Notes: a model not told the origin generated them from the letters alone. Counted from the stretch's first letter, positions 6,598 to 14,539 are shown. The stretch: DNA of 33,371 nt from Paludibacteraceae bacterium (GCA_017457295.1 JAFTHS010000058.1:1-33371); one strand, 5' to 3'. Numbers and translations: made by a program.

Positions 6598-7899
6598 ATG
6601 AAAATCGAGCGGAAAAGACACCTACAAAGACTCATCAATAGTCGAAAAAACGGACAGATAAAAATTATCACAGGAATAAGACGCTGCGGTAAGTCTTACC
6701 TGCTTAATGTCCTATACCGAGAATACCTTCTGCAAGAGGGGATCAAGCCAGAGCAAATCATCGCTATCGAACTTGACAACGATATTGCTATTCGTTTGCG
6801 CAACCCACTCGAACTGAGTGCTCACCTCAGACAAGCGGTACAGGATACTAACACCGAATATTACATCATGCTTGATGAGATACAAATGGTAGAAACCATT
6901 GACAATCCATATTTACCCAAAGAGACTGGGGCTAAAATCTCTTTCGTGGATGTACTACTCGGACTAAAAAGTCTTCCAAATGTAGATGTCTATGTCACTG
7001 GAAGCAACTCCAAAATGCTCTCATCGGAGGTTGCTACCACTTTCCGTGATAGAGGAGAAGAGATACATATCACACCACTTACTTACGAGGAGTTTTACGA
7101 GGCATACCCCAATGAAAAACGATATGCGTGGCGCGAGTTTATGACCTATGGAGGCATGCCTTTCGTGCTACATAAAAACTCACACGAAGAAAAAGCCAAA
7201 TATTTGCAAGACCTATTCCGCCTCACATATATCAAAGATGTGATAGACCGTAATAACCTACGCACAAAAACAGAAATCTTAGACGAACTTCTCAATGTGG
7301 TGTCTTCATCAGTAGGATCACTTACTAATCCAACAAGAATAGCCAATACCTTTCAATCAGTAAAGGGTGTGAACATCAAAAACGAAACTATCTCATCCTA
7401 TCTTGACTACTTTATTGATGCATATATATTGAGAAAATCACATCGCTATAACATCAAAGGACGCTCGTATATAGATACTCCTCTCAAGTATTATTTTGCA
7501 GATAATGGATTGAGAAACGCCCTGCTTAATTTCCGTCAGCAAGAAGAAAACCACATTATGGAAAATATCCTCTACAACGAACTAATCTCCAGAGGATTTA
7601 GCGTAGATGTAGGAGTCGTAGAATATAACCATACTAATGCAGAAGGCAAGAAACTGCGTTCACAACTGGAAGTCGATTTCGTTGTGAATAAAACCAATAT
7701 GCGATATTATATTCAATCTGCATTAACAATTGTAGATGAAGAAAAACGACAACAAGAAATCAATTCGCTCACTCGTATTGATGATTCATATACTAAAATT
7801 GTTGTCGTGCGCGACGATATTCTCCCATGGACTGACAACAACGGAATGCAATACATCAATATTGAAGACTTCCTTTTAGATAAGATCAATCTATTATAA
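6598..7899 (+). CDS. AAA ATPase with DUF4143 C-terminal domain
   Basis: This 433-residue protein belongs to the AAA_14/DUF4143 family, very common in Bacteroidales and of unclear function. The Walker A motif is GIRRCGKS (26-33) and Walker B is MLDEIQ (91-96). A TGSNSKML segment follows as a likely sensor, and the C-terminal half has the DUF4143 pattern with ENILYNEL and a late VDFVV strand, resembling a nuclease-like fold of unproven activity. The ATG at 6598 is chosen because the promoter -7 box ends at 6555. The gene is monocistronic and flanked on both sides by AATCTTCGGCAC repeats. It has often been assumed to be a DNA-linked ATPase; its closeness to the OLD/helicase pair is not evidence of a shared function, since it has its own promoter and different base composition. 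Confidence 0.85.
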   Translation: MKIERKRHLQRLINSRKNGQIKIITGIRRCGKSYLLNVLYREYLLQEGIKPEQIIAIELDNDIAIRLRNPLELSAHLRQAVQDTNTEYYIMLDEIQMVETIDNPYLPKETGAKISFVDVLLGLKSLPNVDVYVTGSNSKMLSSEVATTFRDRGEEIHITPLTYEEFYEAYPNEKRYAWREFMTYGGMPFVLHKNSHEEKAKYLQDLFRLTYIKDVIDRNNLRTKTEILDELLNVVSSSVGSLTNPTRIANTFQSVKGVNIKNETISSYLDYFIDAYILRKSHRYNIKGRSYIDTPLKYYFADNGLRNALLNFRQQEENHIMENILYNELISRGFSVDVGVVEYNHTNAEGKKLRSQLEVDFVVNKTNMRYYIQSALTIVDEEKRQQEINSLTRIDDSYTKIVVVRDDILPWTDNNGMQYINIEDFLLDKINLL

Positions 7900-7918
7900 T
7901 AAGCGAATAATTTACCAC

Positions 7919-7930
7919 AATCTTCGGCAC
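7919..7930. repeat. Third direct copy of AATCTTCGGCAC
   Basis: This copy is identical over 12 bases to 6207-6218 and 6314-6325. It sits 20 bp after the DUF4143 gene and 44 bp before the GH9 gene. Confidence 0.7.
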
Positions 7931-7973
7931 ACGAAAGTTTTTTTCTACCTAAGACAACTATAACATCTCCACC

Positions 7974-9674
7974 ATGCGTTTAAAATTATTCCTTTGCGTT
8001 TTATGCATCAGCAGTTTGGCAATGGCTGAACAGATTATTCGTGTGTCGCAGATTGGCTATCTGCCAGAAGCGAAGAAGTTTGCTATCATCATGACGGGTG
8101 ATAGTGGGCGATGGGAATATACCCGCTACGATTTCTCGGATCTCAAAGAGGAGGGATGGCATCAATTGAAGATAGGCGAGGCAGTGTCGGATAGTTTTCT
8201 CATTAGCAAGCATGTATATGATGGTTTGGCAGATTTTCCTCTAAACTATATGCGTCAGCAACGCTGCGGATGGAATCCATTCACAGGAGATAGTTGTCAC
8301 CAAAAAGATGGGTATATCATTTACCATCCCACCAAGACGGGGCAACATATTGATGTGCGTGGTGGTTGGCACGATGCCAGCGATTGTTTGCAATATGCGA
8401 CAACTACTGCCAATGCGATCTATCAGATGATGTTGGCATACGAACAATATCCCGAGTTGTTTGGCGATATGTATCAAACGAATGGTACACCTGGGGCAAA
8501 TGGCATTCCTGATATTGTGGATGAGATTCGTTGGGGATTGGATTGGTTGGACCGCATGAATCCTGCACCTGGGGAGTTCTACAATCAATTGGCAGATGAC
8601 CGCGACCATATAGGTATGCGTTTCCCAAAAGATGACCAAGCGGATTATGGCTGGGGCGTGAATAATGGTCGTCCAGTCTATTTCGTTACGGGTGAGCCAC
8701 AGGTGCAAGGCAAAGGAATGAATATCTCGACAGGTACTTCATCTATTGTAGGTAAGTATGCATCCTGCTTTGCTTTGGGTAGCAAGATTCTGGCGCCATA
8801 CTATCCAGAATTGGCAGCGCGTATCGGCGAGAAAGCCGAAGATGCATACGAACTGGGTGTCCGCAAACCTGGTTTTAGTCAAACTGCATCTGTTCGCTCA
8901 CCATATATCTATGAGGAGACAAACTGGGTGGATGATATGGAGTTAGGAGCATATGAGTTGTATCGCAAGACCAATGATAAGTCCTATCTCAAAGAGGCTG
9001 TTTCCTATGGTAGAAAAGAACCTACCACCCCATGGATGGGCAGCGATACGGCTCGCCATTACCAATGGTATCCGTTTATGAATATCGGTCACTATCGTTT
9101 GGCTAGTGAGGCTAAGAATCGTTCTCGGGAGGAGTTTGTCGCCTATTTGAAAAGGGGCATTGATACGGTATATCAGCGTGCCATTCATGGCGAACCTGTG
9201 CAGCAAGCCTTCTTGTATGGTGTGCCATCTATCTGGTGCTCAAATAATCTCACCACGGCTATGTTGACCCAATGTATATTGTATCGCCAGTTGACCAATG
9301 ATTCTACCTATATTGACATGGAATTGTCATTGCGCGATTGGCTATTGGGTTGTAACCCATGGGGCGTGTGCATGATTGTGGAATTGCCTGGAGCCAAGTG
9401 CTATCCTACTCAGCCTCACTCGTTTATGATTAGCGAGGGAATAGGTAACACGACCGGTGGATTGGTGGATGGTCCCGTGTATCAAGGCATCTTCAATAGT
9501 CTGCGTGGCGTGAACATGGAAGGTGGTATCAATTATATGCGCTACCAACCTGATGTGATGGTCTATCACGACTCCACAAATGACTACTCCACCAACGAAC
9601 CTACCATGGATGGTACTGCGTGTTTGATATTCCCATTCGCTGCATATGAGGCAGAAGCCAAGTTAAGTGAATAA
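7974..9674 (+). CDS. Glycoside hydrolase family 9 enzyme (endoglucanase-like)
   Basis: This 566-residue secreted enzyme is predicted to hydrolyse beta-1,4-glucans such as cellulose, mixed-linkage glucan or xyloglucan, by an inverting mechanism. A signal peptide (about residues 1-18, cleaved near AMA-EQ) is followed by a short Ig-like CelD_N domain (about 21-95) and an (alpha/alpha)6 catalytic domain. GGWHDASD (130-137) holds the paired Asp134/Asp137 (base and nucleophilic-water site). DYSTNE (537-542) ends in the catalytic acid Glu542, and the GCNPWG block precedes the PHS segment of the active-site cleft. The Ig-like domain looks about 30 residues shorter than in homologues I remember, with residues 37-55 bridging what is normally a longer stretch. 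There is no SusC/D or other CAZyme next to it and no recognisable promoter within the 74 bp upstream. It converges on the DUF4886 gene with only 4 bp between stops. Confidence 0.9.
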   Translation: MRLKLFLCVLCISSLAMAEQIIRVSQIGYLPEAKKFAIIMTGDSGRWEYTRYDFSDLKEEGWHQLKIGEAVSDSFLISKHVYDGLADFPLNYMRQQRCGWNPFTGDSCHQKDGYIIYHPTKTGQHIDVRGGWHDASDCLQYATTTANAIYQMMLAYEQYPELFGDMYQTNGTPGANGIPDIVDEIRWGLDWLDRMNPAPGEFYNQLADDRDHIGMRFPKDDQADYGWGVNNGRPVYFVTGEPQVQGKGMNISTGTSSIVGKYASCFALGSKILAPYYPELAARIGEKAEDAYELGVRKPGFSQTASVRSPYIYEETNWVDDMELGAYELYRKTNDKSYLKEAVSYGRKEPTTPWMGSDTARHYQWYPFMNIGHYRLASEAKNRSREEFVAYLKRGIDTVYQRAIHGEPVQQAFLYGVPSIWCSNNLTTAMLTQCILYRQLTNDSTYIDMELSLRDWLLGCNPWGVCMIVELPGAKCYPTQPHSFMISEGIGNTTGGLVDGPVYQGIFNSLRGVNMEGGINYMRYQPDVMVYHDSTNDYSTNEPTMDGTACLIFPFAAYEAEAKLSE

Positions 9675-9678
9675 GATA

Positions 9679-10494
9679 TTATTTGCTTTTTTTCATGGCT
9701 TGATGAGCTGCTCGTTGGGTAAGGCGTTTTTGTTGTGAAGTCATTGTGCCGTTTTTGTAAGGGTTGTGTCGGCAGTTTTTGCCTGTGAGCAGTTCGTACC
9801 AAACACATGAAGCAGTATAGCGGCCATACTCATAACTCAAATGGTATCCGTCGCGGCATAGAGTATCACCAAGTTTGGTGGTACGAGCAATTTTGATTGC
9901 TTTCCCACAAGGAATGAGAGTGAGTTCGGGATAGCGCAGAAGTAGCGCTTGTGTGGCAGAATGTATGCTATCGTCCATGATCTGTTGACTCTTTTGATAC
10001 CTTGGGAAAGCAGGGTGTTTGGCATCTTGTGAGTAAGACCAAGTTTGCATCCAGCAAAATTGTGCGTGGGGTTGGTATTTGCGTACGGAGTCGATGAGCG
10101 CTCCTAGATATGGTTCGTAGGTAGACTGAATACCGCTGTCGTGACTAGCTTGCTGAAATGAGATGTAGTCCCATTGGTCGAGCAATAATGCTTGACGAAG
10201 AGAATAGCCTTCATGAACTGTGCGGATGCCTTCTTTGATGTATCGAAAGCTATATGCAGCGGTGTCTTTGAGAAGAAAATTATGATGCTGCTGCAACGAG
10301 CATCCTCCATAGTATAGATTTCCGATGATGATGGGCTGTTTGCCAGCTTGACATAGCGGAGCAAGTTCTTGCTCAACAGCATCCCATGAGAAACTGTTAC
10401 CAATGCAAAGGACACGAATAGTGTCGCTGGCTATCAATAATGGTGATGTTAAAAAAGATAAAGCAAAAATAAAGAGATGAAGAAAGTGTTTCAT
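9679..10494 (-). CDS. Secreted DUF4886 (SGNH-like) protein
   Basis: The likely product is 271 residues, starting at the ATG complementary to 10492-10494; an upstream in-frame extension would run across the promoter. A signal peptide (about residues 1-23) leads into VLCIGNSFSWDA (28-39), the family hallmark, where the GNSFS block resembles the GDS Ser block of SGNH esterases. A later HLSYEYGRY segment plausibly contributes the catalytic His. DUF4886 proteins are frequent near polysaccharide-degradation genes in Bacteroidetes, so a carbohydrate esterase role is plausible, here beside a GH9 enzyme, but this is inferred. It is transcribed from a promoter at 10527-10558 that overlaps the divergent one of the serine hydrolase gene. 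Confidence 0.85.
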   Translation of the reverse strand: MKHFLHLFIFALSFLTSPLLIASDTIRVLCIGNSFSWDAVEQELAPLCQAGKQPIIIGNLYYGGCSLQQHHNFLLKDTAAYSFRYIKEGIRTVHEGYSLRQALLLDQWDYISFQQASHDSGIQSTYEPYLGALIDSVRKYQPHAQFCWMQTWSYSQDAKHPAFPRYQKSQQIMDDSIHSATQALLLRYPELTLIPCGKAIKIARTTKLGDTLCRDGYHLSYEYGRYTASCVWYELLTGKNCRHNPYKNGTMTSQQKRLTQRAAHQAMKKSK

Positions 10495-10526
10495 GATTTT
10501 TGGATTGTATTTTCTAAAAGTTTGTG

Positions 10527-10558
10527 CAAAAGTACAAAAAAAATTGCATATGTCCAAA
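10527..10558 (-). promoter_or_regulatory. Promoter of the DUF4886 gene
   Basis: On the minus strand, -7 TACTTTTG (10534-10527) and -33 TTTG (10558-10555) have 20-bp spacing. It overlaps the divergent plus-strand promoter at 10544-10574. Confidence 0.82.
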
Positions 10559-10574
10559 AAAAATAGTACTTTTG
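10544..10574 (+). promoter_or_regulatory. Promoter of the serine hydrolase gene
   Basis: The -7 TACTTTTG (10567-10574) is preceded at 20 bp by TTG (10544-10546). The -33 region of each divergent promoter lies inside the spacer of the other, so the two probably compete for polymerase. Confidence 0.8.
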
Positions 10575-10603
10575 CAGCAGAAATAAATCTTATACTAATA
10601 CAT

Positions 10604-11701
10604 ATGAAACGTATTCTTTTGGTTTCCTTATTGGGAATTGGTTTGTTGCTTTCGAGTTGCGGAAAGCGTGGTGGTTCATCGTTGCACTTTGATGCAGATA
10701 GTGCGCGCGTGCTCATTGAGCAGGCGATAGCGGACTCGCTTATACCCGGTGCAGTGCTCTGTGTGGTGGATGAAGGAAAAGTGGTGCACTTGGAGGCGTA
10801 CGGTCATCGTGCTATCGTGCCTAAACATGAGAGGATGACCACAAACACCATCTTTGATCTTGCTTCGGTCAGCAAACCAACAGGCGCAGGTACAGCGGCA
10901 TTGTTGTTGGTGAAAGAAGGGCTATTATCAGTAGATGATCTTGTGTGCAAATACATCCCTAATTACCATCCCGATGTGACAGTACGCCATTTGATGACTC
11001 ACTATTCGGGATTACCCGCTTACTTTACTGCGGCGCCTATGGAGAAGGTCTATCTGGAGCGTTTGGGTGAGATGGCTGATACAGAGCAAGCGCGTCGCGA
11101 TTTCACTATCGACTCGATTGCACGTTGTAAGCGTCCTACAGCCATTGACGAGAAATATCGCTACTCATGTCTGAACTTTATTTCGCTGCAACGTGTGGTA
11201 GAGACTATCGTGGGCACTGATGTGAATACCTATTTGCGTGAAAAGTTGTATGGCCCTCAAGGATGGGAAACGATGGGTTGGTTGCCCGATAAGGCAAACA
11301 TCGAACGTATTGCTCCTACAGAGTGGAATGAGAATGCGAAGCTGCGTGGCGATGTGCATGACCCGGTGGCACGCGTGATGATGTGCGGTATATCAGGTAA
11401 TGCGGGTGTGTTCGCTACTGCCGAGGAGATTGGCAAATGGGCTATCTGGTATATGAGTCAATCGCAAGAATTACGCGAAAGTGCTTGCAATGCAGGACTT
11501 TGGACAGAAGATGTCCAATTGGCCGCGGATACATTGCAGACAACCGTGGAGAGCAGACATACGGGATATACTGGAACAAACGTAGTGGTATGGCCAGAGT
11601 ATAATCGCGCTGTTGTACTATTGGCACATCGCGTACATCCATACGACAAAGGTAGTATGTACAGACTGAGAAGTGGAATAAAAGAATTGGTGCGACCATA
11701 A
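10604..11701 (+). CDS. Beta-lactamase-family serine hydrolase lipoprotein
   Basis: This 365-residue protein starts at the ATG 30 bp after the -7 box. A lipobox LLSSC with Cys19 predicts an envelope lipoprotein. The fold is that of class C beta-lactamase/penicillin-binding-protein-like esterases: SVSK (88-91) holds nucleophile Ser88 and Lys91, YSCLN (187-191) is the second motif, and HTG (319-321) is the third. The second motif normally reads Y-x-N or Y-S-D, so Cys at 189 is unusual. Family members include D-aminopeptidases, esterases and peptidoglycan hydrolases; no substrate can be inferred. It is divergent from the DUF4886 gene with overlapping promoters, and followed 68 bp later by the deoxynucleoside kinase operon with its own promoter. 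Confidence 0.87.
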   Translation: MKRILLVSLLGIGLLLSSCGKRGGSSLHFDADSARVLIEQAIADSLIPGAVLCVVDEGKVVHLEAYGHRAIVPKHERMTTNTIFDLASVSKPTGAGTAALLLVKEGLLSVDDLVCKYIPNYHPDVTVRHLMTHYSGLPAYFTAAPMEKVYLERLGEMADTEQARRDFTIDSIARCKRPTAIDEKYRYSCLNFISLQRVVETIVGTDVNTYLREKLYGPQGWETMGWLPDKANIERIAPTEWNENAKLRGDVHDPVARVMMCGISGNAGVFATAEEIGKWAIWYMSQSQELRESACNAGLWTEDVQLAADTLQTTVESRHTGYTGTNVVVWPEYNRAVVLLAHRVHPYDKGSMYRLRSGIKELVRP

Positions 11702-11715
11702 ATTTAGAAGATAAA

Positions 11716-11747
11716 TTTGCATATGTCCTCAAAAAGTAGTACCTTTG
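11716..11747 (+). promoter_or_regulatory. Promoter of the deoxynucleoside kinase operon
   Basis: The -33 TTTG (11716-11719) and -7 TACCTTTG (11740-11747) are 20 bp apart. The start codon is 22 bp after the -7 box. Confidence 0.88.
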
Positions 11748-11769
11748 TGCTCGCGTTTATCTATTAGAA

Positions 11770-12408
11770 ATGTATATAGCTATTGCAGGAAATATTGGAG
11801 CTGGTAAGACAACATTGACAAAAATGTTGGCGAAATATTATGGTTGGGAACCGCGCTTCGAATCGGTGAGTTTCAATCCATACTTGGAGGATTATTATAC
11901 CGACATCAAGCGTTGGTCGTTCTGCGTAGAGACCTATTTCCTTAAAGAGCGTTTCAAAGATATGCTTCGTATCAAGGAGGTAGAACACACCATAGTGCAA
12001 GATAGAAGCATCTTTGAGGGGGTGTATGTGTTTGTTACCAACAACTACTTACGTGGTGACTTGTCGGAGAGGGATTATCAAACGTATATGGAACTTTTTG
12101 ACCATATGAAACGCTTAATGCGAATGCCCGATTTGATGATATATTTGCGCAAGTCGGTACCTTCGTTGATTGCACAAATACAAAAGCGTGGGCGCGACTA
12201 CGAGAAGACAATGCAATTGGATTATCTGCGAGATTTGAACGAACGATATGAGGATTTTATCTTCAAACAATACGAGGGTAGGGTACTAGTGATTGAAAGT
12301 GATGAGATGGACTTTGAGAGTAACCCCGAAGATTTCCGATTAATAATTAATAAGATAGATGCAGAACTATTCGGTTTGTTTAGTGAACTGAATTGGGAAA
12401 AGAAGTAA
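11770..12408 (+). CDS. Deoxynucleoside kinase (paralogue 1)
   Basis: This 212-residue enzyme of the dCK/dGK-type family phosphorylates salvaged deoxynucleosides with ATP. The P-loop is GNIGAGKT (7-14). QDRS (77-80) is the family's (E/Q)-x-R-S-type catalytic block, followed by IFEGVYVF. KRGRDYE (139-145) is the arginine-rich LID. Length is typical for bacterial dAK/dGK-like enzymes. It is followed 23 bp later by a close paralogue, recalling lactobacilli, where tandem kinases form a dAK/dGK heterodimer. The base specificity of each copy cannot be read from motifs alone. Gly84 stands where the second copy has Asp after its Glu, in the segment that shapes the substrate pocket. Confidence 0.92.
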   Translation: MYIAIAGNIGAGKTTLTKMLAKYYGWEPRFESVSFNPYLEDYYTDIKRWSFCVETYFLKERFKDMLRIKEVEHTIVQDRSIFEGVYVFVTNNYLRGDLSERDYQTYMELFDHMKRLMRMPDLMIYLRKSVPSLIAQIQKRGRDYEKTMQLDYLRDLNERYEDFIFKQYEGRVLVIESDEMDFESNPEDFRLIINKIDAELFGLFSELNWEKK

Positions 12409-12431
12409 ATAACCCCTAATATATATAAGGT

Positions 12432-13082
12432 ATGCATATAGCAGTAGCAGGAAATATTGGTTGTGGCAAGACTACTCTGACCAATATGTTAGCAAAACAT
12501 TATGGCTGGCAGCCACGCTTCGAGAGTGTGGAGTTTAACCCCTATTTGGAGGACTTCTATGCGGACATGGGCCGCTGGTCGTTTAACTTGCAGATATACT
12601 TTTTGAACAAACGATTCAAAGATGTGGTGGATATATCCAACTCCAACGAGTTTATTATCCAAGATCGCACTATCTATGAGGATGCTCGTATCTTTGCGCC
12701 TAACTTGCATCGTCAAGGATATATGTCAGATCGCGATTTTGACAACTATCGCGACCTGTTCGACTTGATGATGTCGCTCGTGAAGATGCCTGACCTGATG
12801 ATTTATATTCGCAGTACCATTCCCAACTTGGTGGCGCAGATACAAAAACGCGGTCGTGCTTACGAATCAAGTATGCGTATCGACTATTTGCAGGGATTGA
12901 ACGAACTCTACGAGAACTGGATTGCAGACTACAAAGGCAAACTGCTGATCATTGATGGCGATACCATCAAGTTTGGCGACCGTCCAGAAGATTTCCGCTA
13001 TATCACCGACCGCATTGATGCGGAGCTCTTTGGCTTATTCCCATTTGAGGGGGAAACTGCTCACGGTAGTGAGATAAAGTAG
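12432..13082 (+). CDS. Deoxynucleoside kinase (paralogue 2)
   Basis: This 216-residue paralogue of the upstream kinase shares roughly half of its residues by eye, with the same motif order: P-loop GNIGCGKT (7-14), QDRTIYED in the substrate-binding block, and LID KRGRAYE. It keeps the same C-terminal ending pattern with DAELFGLF and then adds a short tail. It is likely cotranscribed with paralogue 1 (23-bp gap), and perhaps with the recombinase gene beginning 69 bp downstream. The differences in the QDRS/QDRT block suggest divergent nucleoside specificity, plausible for a purine pair or for a dimer of unlike subunits. Confidence 0.92.
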   Translation: MHIAVAGNIGCGKTTLTNMLAKHYGWQPRFESVEFNPYLEDFYADMGRWSFNLQIYFLNKRFKDVVDISNSNEFIIQDRTIYEDARIFAPNLHRQGYMSDRDFDNYRDLFDLMMSLVKMPDLMIYIRSTIPNLVAQIQKRGRAYESSMRIDYLQGLNELYENWIADYKGKLLIIDGDTIKFGDRPEDFRYITDRIDAELFGLFPFEGETAHGSEIK

Positions 13083-13151
13083 GACACTGCGCTATAGGAC
13101 GGCGTTCTGCCTATTGGATATAGAATGCTCTCTGAACTATAAGTTGTAGGG

Positions 13152-14081
13152 ATGATTAAGCGATTTCTGGATTATATTGCAATAGAGAAACGGTACTCAG
13201 CGCGTACCGTAGGGGAATATGGGGATGATTTGAAAGCATGGTGCGCATTCTTGGGATGGACAGTGGAGGAGTTTGATCCTCAAAAGGTGGATGCGGAAGA
13301 TGTGAAAGCGTGGATGATTGATATGCTGGATAAGCAAAAGCAGTCGCCGCGTAGCGTGAAAAGACGATTGTCGGCAGTGAAGAGTTTCTATAAGTTTATG
13401 CTCCGCGTGGGGTTAGTAAAAGTGGATATTACACGTGCAATTGTAGCTCCCAAGACCGATAAACCGTTGCCATTGTACTTTCGTGAAAGTGAGATGCAAG
13501 GGGTGACAATTAATCAGCATCGCGACTGGAACGAGGCTATGAGCGAGGAAGAGCAGTTCGTGCATCTGCGTGATTATTTGGCGGTGGAAATGCTTTATCA
13601 AACGGGTATGCGTCGCGCTGAATTGGTGGGGCTGAGAGATGCAGATGTAGATACCAAGCAAAAGCAAGTGCGCGTGTTTGGTAAGAGAAGCAAAGAGCGA
13701 ATAGTACCAATGGGCGAAGGACTTTGTGAATTGATTGAGGAATATAGAAAAAATAAATGCGATTTTTTAGGCATAAGTGGTGATGTTGGCACGTTTCTTG
13801 TGCGGAAAAATATAGAAGGCGAGTGGGTGGAGATGAATGCGAATACTTTATATAAGGTTGTGCGCGCGCGGATGGGAGAGGTGAGTACGCTGAAGAAACA
13901 TTCACCTCACGTCTTGCGGCATACATTTGCTACTACAATGCTAAATAATGGGGCAGATATTCGCACTATACAAAGTTTATTAGGACATGCTAGTTTGGCA
14001 GCTACGCAAGTATATACTCATGCTACTTTCGAGCAAATCAAAGATGTGTACCAAGCAACGCATCCAAGAGGAAAGAAGTAG
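13152..14081 (+). CDS. Tyrosine recombinase, XerC/XerD-like
   Basis: This 309-residue site-specific recombinase is of the size of XerC/XerD, which resolve chromosome dimers at dif. The N-terminal SAM-like core-binding domain spans about residues 1-90. The catalytic domain has Arg154 (TGMRRAEL), Lys178 (FGKRSKER), His253-x-x-Arg256 (HVLRH), His279 (LLGHAS) and the nucleophile Tyr288 (VYTHA). All six catalytic positions are present. The gene lies among housekeeping genes, with no att sites or phage genes in reach, so a Xer housekeeping role is more likely than a mobile-element integrase. The gap to the kinase gene is 69 bp without a recognisable promoter. Confidence 0.9.
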   Translation: MIKRFLDYIAIEKRYSARTVGEYGDDLKAWCAFLGWTVEEFDPQKVDAEDVKAWMIDMLDKQKQSPRSVKRRLSAVKSFYKFMLRVGLVKVDITRAIVAPKTDKPLPLYFRESEMQGVTINQHRDWNEAMSEEEQFVHLRDYLAVEMLYQTGMRRAELVGLRDADVDTKQKQVRVFGKRSKERIVPMGEGLCELIEEYRKNKCDFLGISGDVGTFLVRKNIEGEWVEMNANTLYKVVRARMGEVSTLKKHSPHVLRHTFATTMLNNGADIRTIQSLLGHASLAATQVYTHATFEQIKDVYQATHPRGKK

Positions 14082-14110
14082 TTCTGGGGTAATGCTTAGA
14101 AAATAAAATA

Positions 14111-14125
14111 CCAAGCGATGCTTGG
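14111..14125. repeat. Small hairpin between the recombinase and hpf genes
   Basis: CCAAGC-GAT-GCTTGG forms a perfect 6-bp stem with a 3-base loop, 42 bp before the hpf SD-like sequence. There is no T-tract, so a terminator role is doubtful. Confidence 0.45.
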
Positions 14126-14152
14126 GAAAATAATATTAACATAACATAAAAA

Positions 14153-14158
14153 AGGAGG
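14153..14158 (+). promoter_or_regulatory. Strong Shine-Dalgarno-like sequence of hpf
   Basis: AGGAGG lies 5 bases before the ATG at 14164. This is notable because almost no other gene in the window has a recognisable SD, as is usual in Bacteroidetes. Confidence 0.75.
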
Positions 14159-14163
14159 AAACC

Positions 14164-14451
14164 ATGAAACTGAACGTAAAAGCTGTGAATTTCGAGACTG
14201 CAGAGCGTCTTGAGAAGTACATTGAGAAGAAAACACGTCGTTATGAGAAATTGCTTTCCCCTTCCGCAGAGCTGGAGATCCGAATGACGGTGGTAAAGCC
14301 AGAAACGAATCTGAACAAAGAAACCGCTATTCGTATTATGGGTATGGGAACGGAATTGTTTGCACAGAAGGTTTGCGACACTTTTGAACAAGGAATTGAT
14401 GAATGCTTGGAAGCATTGGACAAACAATTAGAAAAGCATAAAGATAGATAA
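14164..14451 (+). CDS. hpf: Ribosome hibernation promoting factor HPF (short form)
   Basis: This 95-residue protein of the HPF/RaiA family binds the 30S A/P-site region and helps inactivate ribosomes in stationary phase. It has the family pattern: a beta strand MKLNVKAVNF, a helix with ETAERLEKYIEKKTRRYEKL, strands EIRMTVV and a C-terminal helix. It lacks the long C-terminal dimerisation domain of long-form HPF, so it is the short type. The AGGAGG preceding its ATG is exceptional for this genome. A good terminator follows immediately, then the promoter of the tRNA-tuf operon. Confidence 0.9.
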   Translation: MKLNVKAVNFETAERLEKYIEKKTRRYEKLLSPSAELEIRMTVVKPETNLNKETAIRIMGMGTELFAQKVCDTFEQGIDECLEALDKQLEKHKDR

Positions 14452-14473
14452 ACCATGCTCGTTTTTGAGCTTT

Positions 14474-14500
14474 AAGCGGGGTTTTTGCCCCGCTTTTTTA
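14474..14500 (+). terminator. Intrinsic terminator after hpf
   Basis: AAGCGGGG (14474-14481) and CCCCGCTT (14488-14495) form an 8-bp stem with a 6-base loop, followed by a T-tract. It lies 23 bp after the hpf stop. Confidence 0.93.
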
Positions 14501-14539
14501 TGAAAAATGCAATAAAATGCAATTTTTTTTCAAAAATAT

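Noticed and set aside
6598-7899. The DUF4143 ATPase as a third component of the Gabija-like system
   Set aside because: It has its own promoter, a 510-bp gap from the helicase and base composition unlike the pair; such ATPases are common alone in Bacteroidales.
8241-8708. Long antisense open frame in the GH9 gene
   Set aside because: It is a shadow of the coding frame, with no promoter and no recognisable domain.
10495-10716. N-terminal extension of the DUF4886 protein on the minus strand
   Set aside because: It runs across the promoter and the divergent gene start; the signal peptide begins at the ATG ending at 10494.
13152-14081. Integrase of a genomic island
   Set aside because: Size and context fit a Xer recombinase; there are no attachment repeats or mobility genes nearby, and the A+T-rich island is more than 7 kb away.
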